NCBI GenBank assembly: GCA_943324725.2
Contig: CALPMR020000204.1
Span: 1 to 5,526, forward strand
DNA: 5,526 nt
Source: Bordetella parapertussis
GTDB taxonomy: Bacteria; Cyanobacteriota; Cyanobacteriia; PCC-6307; Cyanobiaceae
Direction: 5' to 3'
The position numbers and the translations under genes are program-made. How positions within the stretch are numbered: the stretch's first letter is position 1; every line of letters starts with the position of its first letter. Positions 1-5,526 of this stretch are shown one piece after another. The notes beneath the pieces are model-generated. The model saw nothing but the letters and a program-made list of their open reading frames with translations. It searched no databases and was not told the origin of the DNA.

Positions 1-365
1 CAGGCCTGTTCATAGGCCTGGCGCCGCCGAATCGTGGCCGCCGGCCAGATCAGGGCATAGGTGAGTTCACCGGCATGGAGCACGGCGCGACCACCACTGG
101 GGCGCCGTACCAACTGCAGCTGCCCCTCGGCCGCCAGATGGTGCCAGTGGGGCTCGATCCGATCTTGGTGGAAGCCCAGAGACAGGGTGGGCCGGGACCA
201 GCGGTAGAAGCGCAGCACCGGAGTCGCCACCACACCGGGGTCCAGCGAGTGTTCCAGAAGCCAGGCGTCGATCGCCATCTGGCGGCAACCCTCGAGCTCC
301 AGGGTGGGGATCAGCCGCAGCCCAGGGGGCGCCTGATCCAGCTGCAGCGGCGATGGGGCGATCAA
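1..365 (-). CDS. Lipoate-protein ligase A / octanoyltransferase (LipM-like) family protein, 3' part outside window
   Basis: Translating the minus strand from 365 gives 121 residues that run off the left edge. They show the N-terminal half of the BPL/LplA/LipB fold. There is LRLIPTLELEGCRQMAIDAW at residues 17-36, VLRFYRWSRPTLSLGFHQ at 50-67, and the lipoyl-binding signature RRPSGGRAVLHAGELTY at 87-103. Enzymes of this family attach lipoate or octanoate to lipoyl domains of 2-oxoacid dehydrogenases and GcvH in the cytoplasm. GGRAVLH followed by ELTY resembles LipM-type octanoyltransferases more than classical LplA. The deciding residue (catalytic Cys versus Lys) lies beyond the window, so the reaction is left open. 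The only start upstream of the conserved block is TTG at 363-365, which overlaps the crr6 stop as TTGA. The frame is closed upstream by a TGA and holds no ATG or GTG before the TTG. The next ATG (276-278) would cut into the conserved domain. Co-transcription with crr6 is likely. Confidence 0.83.
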   Translation of the reverse strand, partial: MIAPSPLQLDQAPPGLRLIPTLELEGCRQMAIDAWLLEHSLDPGVVATPVLRFYRWSRPTLSLGFHQDRIEPHWHHLAAEGQLQLVRRPSGGRAVLHAGELTYALIWPAATIRRRQAYEQA

Positions 366-859
366 GGCGGTGGCAGGGCCTCCCAGAACCCGGCATCGAG
401 CTCAAAACCGAGCACTGCAGCCATCTGGCTGAGGCTGCCGCGGCAACTGAGCCCTTCAAGACGGGCGAGATGGTCCAGCAGAAACAGCCGATGGGTGATC
501 CACAGCTCCAGGCTTTCGGCCGCAAAACGAATGCCTTCGGTGCGACTGAAGCCATGGGGCAGCAGCATCGCCACATGGCGCGTCAGCTGGCCGCTGCTGC
601 GTTCCAGCACCAGCGGCAACCAGGGCAGCAGGGCATCGGCCCGCAGGCTCCACAGCCGCACTTCGGCGATCTCCGAGAGCTCGCGGGGATCCTCCGGCTG
701 GCGCGGCCATTCGAGGGCCAGGGCAAGGCTGTCGCTGTGCTCCAGCAGCTCGGGCAATGACCAACGCGCCAGGTCCGCCAAGGGCGTGAGGTCGAGCTGG
801 CGGATCGCCAGGGCAGGAATCGCAAGCGGCCCGGACGGAGTCGCTGAAGGGGATGCCAT
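362..859 (-). CDS. crr6: CRR6 family NDH-1 assembly (NdhI maturation) protein
   Basis: This encodes 165 residues, about the usual length for cyanobacterial members of the chlororespiratory reduction 6 (DUF1817) family. I recognise the family from conserved blocks: PRQPEDPRELSEIAEVRLW at residues 52-70, LLPHGFSRTEGIRF at 99-112, and GFELDAGFW at 151-159 near the C-terminus. No signal peptide or membrane segment is seen. In plants and cyanobacteria CRR6 is a soluble factor for assembling the NAD(P)H dehydrogenase-like complex, acting on the NdhI-containing connecting arm; that role is family knowledge, not seen here. The reading frame stays open upstream to 1096. I chose ATG at 857-859 because the residues before it look like antisense sequence of psaM and the intergenic region, and because the resulting length fits. 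The first 20 or so residues are Pro/Ala/Ser-rich and poorly conserved in character. The TGA overlaps the TTG start of the downstream lipoate-ligase-family gene. Confidence 0.82.
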   Translation of the reverse strand: MASPSATPSGPLAIPALAIRQLDLTPLADLARWSLPELLEHSDSLALALEWPRQPEDPRELSEIAEVRLWSLRADALLPWLPLVLERSSGQLTRHVAMLLPHGFSRTEGIRFAAESLELWITHRLFLLDHLARLEGLSCRGSLSQMAAVLGFELDAGFWEALPPP

Positions 860-921
860 CAAGAGCTGTGACAGGGCAGTGCCGCAGGCTGGACCGTAGC
901 CCGTCGAAGCCGAAGAATGGG

Positions 922-929
922 GCGATCGC
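922..929. repeat. HIP1 octamer palindrome (GCGATCGC)
   Basis: This is a perfect copy of the cyanobacterial highly iterated palindrome, 11 bp before the first psaM ATG. I saw only this one exact copy in the window. Its role is unknown; it serves mainly as a lineage marker. Confidence 0.7.
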
Positions 930-940
930 TTTGCCTCCAG

Positions 941-1042
941 ATGACCATGATCAACCAACTTGAAGTGCTGATCGCTCTGGTCGTGGCCGCCCACGCCGGG
1001 GTTCTGGCGGTGCGCCTCTCCTTCAGCCTGTACAAGGCCTGA
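941..1042 (+). CDS. psaM: Photosystem I reaction centre subunit XII (PsaM)
   Basis: This 33-codon gene is too short for many gene finders. Its product is MTMINQLEV followed by a single hydrophobic helix (residues 8-24) and the ending VLAVRLSFSLYKA. The ending matches the PsaM pattern LAxRLxxxLYK, as in Synechocystis, and family members are about 31 residues long. PsaM is a single-helix thylakoid membrane subunit at the periphery of the PSI core, near the monomer interface of the trimer. The start could be the ATG at 941 or the one at 947 (31 residues, closer to the family length); no strong Shine-Dalgarno separates them. The gene diverges from crr6 across about 80 bp, where I see no convincing sigma70 promoter. 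A His at residue 18 in the middle of the helix, where Synechocystis has Leu, is unusual. Confidence 0.85.
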   Translation: MTMINQLEVLIALVVAAHAGVLAVRLSFSLYKA

Positions 1043-1057
1043 AGCCTTTACGGCTTT
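1041..1057 (+). terminator. Possible weak hairpin just after psaM
   Basis: GAAGCC (1041-1046) can pair with GGCTTT (1052-1057), giving five Watson-Crick pairs plus one G-U around a 5-nt loop that begins at the psaM stop codon. No T-run follows, so its activity as a terminator is uncertain. Confidence 0.25.
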
Positions 1058-1242
1058 CCCTTGGCAAGCCCCGGCTGGCCTGCTACAAGCAGTCAATCCG
1101 ACGCCCCACTTCGGTGCCCGTCTCCCCCAGCAGCCAGCCTCGCCGCTCCACCGGCCGCCATCGGCAGTCCATCGATGACCACCAGGCCCGCGCTGCTGTA
1201 GGTCATGCTCCTCTTCCAGAGGTCGGGCTTGCCGAGCAGCGC

Positions 1243-2726
<1,484 letters not shown>

Positions 2727-2746
2727 AGCGGCGGCTGCGACCCGAT

Positions 2747-2769
2747 TCAGCGGCAGATCAGGCCGCTGA
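2747..2769 (+). terminator. Candidate por terminator hairpin without T-run
   Basis: TCAGCGG (2747-2753) and CCGCTGA (2763-2769) form a perfect 7-bp stem with a 9-nt loop, starting 20 bp after the por stop. GATTGACGG follows rather than a T-tract, so it could be an mRNA 3'-end stabiliser or a weak terminator. Confidence 0.4.
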
Positions 2770-2816
2770 GATTGACGGCACGAGAGTGTGGGGGCTTGCT
2801 GGTGCCTGAGTCGGGC

Positions 2817-2855
2817 CTGGTCGGGGCCCCATGCAGACCCGCATCTGCCGACCAG
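2817..2855. repeat. Nested inverted repeat (strong hairpin)
   Basis: CTGGTCGG (2817-2824) is perfectly complementary to CCGACCAG (2848-2855). Inside it, GCAGA (2833-2837) pairs with TCTGC (2844-2848), so the helix can extend with a one-sided bulge. GGGCC (2813-2817) with GGCCC (2825-2829) forms a competing hairpin that uses the same left arm. The function is unknown. No T-run follows on either strand. Confidence 0.55.
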
Positions 2856-2962
2856 AGACTGAAGGGGAAGCTGAGCTGCGGTGGGTGACGGCGCTGATCC
2901 TGCCCAATGGCAGATTTCTGCTTCGACGCCGTACATCTCGGCGCGCATCCTGATGCACTGAC

Positions 2963-2968
2963 TATAAT
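2963..2968 (+). promoter_or_regulatory. Candidate -10 box (TATAAT) without a matching -35
   Basis: A perfect sigma70 -10 hexamer lies in otherwise GC-rich intergenic DNA, inside the imperfect palindrome CTGACTATAATCAG (2958-2971). No TTGACA-like hexamer is seen 16-18 bp upstream, so activation by a regulator or a chance match are both possible. A start point near 2975 would give either a leader of about 420 nt for the gene at 3396 or a separate small RNA. Confidence 0.35.
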
Positions 2969-2972
2969 CAGA

Positions 2973-3013
2973 GGCTGGCTGATAAGCTGCATCGTTGTCA
3001 GGCTATCCCAGCC
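2973..3013. repeat. Inverted repeat just after the TATAAT box
   Basis: GGCTGG (2973-2978) is complementary to CCAGCC (3008-3013) around a 29-nt loop. A second, alternative pairing is CTGAT (2979-2983) with ATCAG (3016-3020). It would lie at the 5' end of any transcript starting from the TATAAT box. Confidence 0.3.
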
Positions 3014-3395
3014 GAATCAGGCGACAGGCGCTAGTCCTGAGCCCGTCAATCTGGAGCGATCCTGCGCCAGCAGCCAGGAGTCATGTCCCGGTTCTGAAGA
3101 CACCCTCTGATTCGACCTCAAGGGCCAGCAGGCGAGCCTGGTGGCAAGCCGGGATTCACCGGTTGGCCCATTCTGAGCGCCACTTCGCCGGGACCGGTTT
3201 CGTCAGCGGCAATGGCGTCGCAGTGTCCCTGACGATGGCCGGGGTAACAGGTGTTTTGGACCTCTGATCCCTTGAGCAATCCGCCAGCCCCTGGCTCCTC
3301 AGGTCAACCGTGCGTTTCTGTGCATTTTCTCTGGCAGTGCTGGCTCGCCTCTGGCTGATCCTGCTAGCAAGAGACAAGCTGTGCTGTCTGCCCCG

Positions 3396-4010
3396 ATGTC
3401 CCGCTTGTTGCGCTGGGGGATTGGCCTGCTGTTGATGGTCAGCCTCCTCTTCGCCGCCTTCTTCCTGCTGCCGTTCCGTTCCTGGTTGCCGGGCGGCACC
3501 GTGGCCGATGTGGCGACGGCTGAGGTGGTCAATGGCTCCGCCTTCAACCGACTGTTTCCCAGCCCCGTACCGGGAGAACAGCTGGTCTTCACCCAGGAGA
3601 AACGCGGCTTCAGCGAAGCGCGGCTCAAGCAGGGGCAGTCGATCAAGGCCCTGCTGGCCATCTCCGACACCACCACCGCCCCGGAGGCCCGCAGCAAGTT
3701 CGCCGCCAGCTCCCAGCAGTTGCAGGGATGGCCCTTGGTGGAGCAGGGCAACCAGGCCAGTGCCCTGCTGGTGGCCGAGCGCTGCCAGGTGAAGGTGATC
3801 GGCCAGGGCGCAGGCCTGGACGCCGAGCAGCGCCATGACCTGATCGGCGCCTTTGATCTTGAGGGGCTGGCCGCGCTCAAGCCCGCCAGGGCTGCACGGG
3901 CGGCCAAGGCCCTGGCACAGGGGCGCCTGCAGCCCGTGCAGATTCCGGTCCCCACGGCCACCAAGGAGGCCGCCCAATCCGTCCCCGCCGTCCTGGAGCC
4001 CGCCGCATGA
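3396..4010 (+). CDS. Membrane-anchored protein of unknown function, first gene of a coupled pair
   Basis: From ATG 3396 the product is 204 residues. A short basic N-terminus (MSRLLRW) leads into a strongly hydrophobic segment (about 7-26), read as a signal anchor. A soluble domain follows with NGSAFNRLFP (46-55), VFTQEKRGFSEARLKQG (64-80) and LLVAERCQVKVIGQG (124-138), which has one Cys. An Ala/Leu/Lys-rich helical stretch and a Pro/Val/Ala-rich tail end the protein. I do not recognise the family. The single anchor suggests the body lies outside the cytoplasm or in the lumen, but Arg residues flank both sides of the helix, so topology is not certain. A GTG at 3381, with a weak purine stretch upstream, is an alternative start adding five residues. 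The stop overlaps the next ATG as ATGA, and GGAG at 3995-3998 serves as ribosome site for the next gene, so the two are translationally coupled. Confidence 0.75.
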   Translation: MSRLLRWGIGLLLMVSLLFAAFFLLPFRSWLPGGTVADVATAEVVNGSAFNRLFPSPVPGEQLVFTQEKRGFSEARLKQGQSIKALLAISDTTTAPEARSKFAASSQQLQGWPLVEQGNQASALLVAERCQVKVIGQGAGLDAEQRHDLIGAFDLEGLAALKPARAARAAKALAQGRLQPVQIPVPTATKEAAQSVPAVLEPAA

Positions 4011-4891
4011 GCACTGTTCTCGAACGCCTCGATCGTCTGCCGCGACGCAATCTCACCGTGCTGGCGCTGAAGGGGATCAGCACCCTGGTGCCCGGCGGCT
4101 GGCACAACACCACCAGTGCCAACGAATTGATCAGTTCGGTGCTGGGCAGCAGTGATGCCGCGCTGATCGCCCAGGTTCGGGCGCGGGCCGATGTCCTCAG
4201 CCGAGCGCGCCATGAGGGCTACGGTCGGGCCCTGAGCCTTTATGACGCCGTCAATCGTTCCCAGAAGGCGGCCGGGGGACTGCGGCTGTTGGCCAATGTG
4301 GCTGCCGTGCTGCCGCTGGTGAAGCGGGCGGCCAATCTCACCCCGACCAGCGAGACGCTTCAGGCCGTGGACCTCAGCCTCAAGGTGGCGGCAGAGATGC
4401 TGGCCTTCACCCAGGTGAATGGCCTGCCCGGCGACAGCTTTGCCGAGTTCGGGGCCTCCCTCGGCGAGTATGCCGGCGAAGCGCGGGTGCGCATGGCGGC
4501 GTTGATCTGCTTCGATGCCCTGCTGCCCCTGGGGGATCAGGCCCTGCAACGCCTCGATGGCCTGCTCGGTCGGGTGGGGCAGAAGGAGTTGCGCCTGTCG
4601 CCGGCCTACGCCGGCATGGCGGCGATGATCCCGGGCCGGGGGGACGAAGCCCACCTGGGCTTTCTCAGGCGCGGGGTGGACCAGTGGCTGGGCTGGGCCG
4701 CTGGCTTCGCCAGCGACCTGGGGCTGAGCGGCCAGAAGGCGGTGCAAGCCCTGGAGAGCAGCCTGGGCCCCTGGCAGGGGGGCTTTGAGCAGCTCGCCAC
4801 CTTCCTTGACGCCTTCACCGACACCTACCAGCACACGGGCGTTCAGGCGGTCGCCAGGCGGCTGGTGGAGCGGGCCGCCGCTGAGATCTAG
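4007..4891 (+). CDS. Unknown mostly helical protein, second gene of the coupled pair
   Basis: The product is 294 residues and not a family I recognise. The N-terminus (LPRRNLTVLALKGISTLVPG, 11-30, then GWHNTTSANELI) looks like a defined motif region. The remainder is rich in Ala, Leu and Gly and appears mainly alpha-helical. It has moderately hydrophobic stretches at about 91-106 (GLRLLANVAAVLPLVK) and 161-181, too short or too polar to call as membrane spans. Trp residues at 228 and 230 lie in a helix-like QWLGWAAGF. No nucleotide-binding, metal-binding or enzymatic motif is evident. The start is well supported: ATG at 4007 overlaps the previous stop by 4 bp, and GGAG lies 8 nt upstream. The upstream partner is membrane-anchored, so a membrane-associated two-component complex is a reasonable inference. 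The gene faces chlL convergently across about 220 bp. Confidence 0.8.
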   Translation: MSTVLERLDRLPRRNLTVLALKGISTLVPGGWHNTTSANELISSVLGSSDAALIAQVRARADVLSRARHEGYGRALSLYDAVNRSQKAAGGLRLLANVAAVLPLVKRAANLTPTSETLQAVDLSLKVAAEMLAFTQVNGLPGDSFAEFGASLGEYAGEARVRMAALICFDALLPLGDQALQRLDGLLGRVGQKELRLSPAYAGMAAMIPGRGDEAHLGFLRRGVDQWLGWAAGFASDLGLSGQKAVQALESSLGPWQGGFEQLATFLDAFTDTYQHTGVQAVARRLVERAAAEI

Positions 4892-4983
4892 GGGCGAAGC
4901 CAGGACGGTGGCTCAAGGCTCAGCCGCAGCAGCGCAGCGATGGCGTCCGGCACCACGGGCTGATGCCGCGGCTTCGCCTCTGC

Positions 4984-5032
4984 CGGCGTTGGGCTGTGGC
5001 TCTGCCGGGCTGCTGACCCCAGCCCGGTGCCG
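4984..5032. terminator. Candidate bidirectional hairpin between convergent genes
   Basis: CGGC (4984-4987) and GGGCTG (4991-4996) pair with CAGCCC (5020-5025) and GCCG (5029-5032), separated by a symmetric 3/3 internal loop. The hairpin lies between the converging gene at 4007-4891 and chlL, where a bidirectional terminator would be expected. No T-run is present on either side. Confidence 0.3.
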
Positions 5033-5065
5033 TTGCAGTCGTCGCGAGTGTGGCCGGTAGCTCTG

Positions 5066-5084
5066 GGTTCGCCCTCGGGCAACC
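5066..5084 (-). terminator. Candidate chlL 3' hairpin
   Basis: GGTT (5066-5069) pairs with AACC (5081-5084), and GCC (5071-5073) with GGC (5078-5080). There is one bulged base and a CTCG loop. It lies about 30 bp beyond the chlL stop and has no T-run, so termination is uncertain. Confidence 0.3.
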
Positions 5085-5112
5085 GAGCCGTCCGGCCATC
5101 AGCGCCGCCGGA

Positions 5113-5526
<414 letters not shown>

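Larger units (their letters stand above)
2727..3395. other. Long intergenic region with no credible protein gene, containing inverted repeats
   Basis: Short open frames on both strands here read as low-complexity Arg/Ser/Pro/Gln peptides without domain character. I recognise no tRNA, known small RNA or riboswitch. The stretch seems somewhat less GC-rich than its neighbours. It contains an inverted repeat shortly after por, a stronger nested hairpin at 2817-2855, an isolated TATAAT at 2963-2968 followed by another hairpin (2973-3013), and an imperfect direct repeat (GCCGGG...ACCGGTT at 3148-3164 and 3187-3199). It probably holds the 3' end of the por transcript, the promoter of the downstream gene pair, and possibly a small RNA. 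Confidence 0.6.

Noticed and set aside
867..896. Possible psaM promoter (TGTGACA with a spaced -10)
   Set aside because: The hexamer at the right spacing (GGACCG) does not resemble a -10 box.
75..899. Plus-strand open frame of 274 codons
   Set aside because: It is antisense to the lipoate-ligase-family gene and crr6, both recognised by conserved motifs on the minus strand; its Arg/Ser/Gln-rich product looks spurious.
1093..1206. Minus-strand 37-codon frame (MTYSSAGLVVIDGLPM...) in the gap before the 140-residue protein
   Set aside because: The start reads somewhat protein-like, but the rest is Gly/Ala-rich with no recognisable family; too short to support without conservation.
3100..3125. 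GATTCGACCTC resembling a tRNA T-arm
   Set aside because: No acceptor stem, anticodon arm or matching T-stem can be built around it.
2995..3267. Plus-strand 90-codon frame in the long intergenic region
   Set aside because: The composition is random-looking (Ser/Arg/Ala/Pro) with no hydrophobic pattern or motif, and it has neither a good ribosome site nor a link to a neighbour.
3299..4834. Minus-strand open frame of 511 codons, the longest in the window
   Set aside because: It is antisense to the coupled pair 3396-4891, which has an ATGA overlap, a ribosome site and a clear membrane anchor. The minus translation is a His/Gln/Gly/Ala-rich mixture typical of GC-rich antisense frames.
4888..5082. 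Minus-strand 64-codon frame just downstream of chlL
   Set aside because: It has only a TTG start, overlaps the candidate hairpins and shows no recognisable motif.

Overview
The window is GC-rich bacterial DNA carrying photosynthesis genes: a photosystem I subunit (psaM), light-dependent protochlorophyllide reductase (por), the end of the ATPase subunit of the light-independent enzyme (chlL), and an NDH-1 assembly factor of the CRR6 family. This set points to an oxygenic cyanobacterium. The high GC and the proximity of por and chlL suggest a Cyanobium/Synechococcus-type picocyanobacterium, although the genus is an inference. A single HIP1 octamer (GCGATCGC, 922-929) agrees with this.

Layout. 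On the minus strand at the left edge are a lipoate-protein ligase/octanoyltransferase-family gene (1-365, cut by the edge) and, upstream of it, crr6 (362-859); the two overlap by 4 bp at TTGA. Diverging from crr6 across about 80 bp is the tiny psaM gene (941-1042, plus strand). Next on the plus strand come a one-pass membrane protein of unknown function (1243-1665) and, 35 bp later, por (1701-2726). A roughly 670-bp stretch without a credible gene follows (2727-3395). It holds several inverted repeats and an isolated consensus -10 box. A tightly coupled two-gene unit of unknown function then runs from 3396 to 4891; the genes overlap at ATGA, and the first encodes a membrane-anchored protein. 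About 220 bp of hairpin-rich convergent intergenic DNA separates this unit from chlL, which enters from the right edge on the minus strand (5113-5526, C-terminal 137 residues).

How the genes relate. POR and the ChlL-containing DPOR catalyse the same step of chlorophyll synthesis, reduction of protochlorophyllide to chlorophyllide. POR needs light; DPOR needs ATP and is oxygen-sensitive. PsaM sits in the chlorophyll-binding PSI core, and CRR6 supports assembly of NDH-1, which drives cyclic electron flow around PSI. The locus is therefore centred on pigment and PSI/NDH function. The three unrecognised genes (1243-1665, 3396-4010, 4007-4891) are the most interesting content because they sit next to or between por and chlL. 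I saw no mobile element, CRISPR array, tRNA or rRNA.
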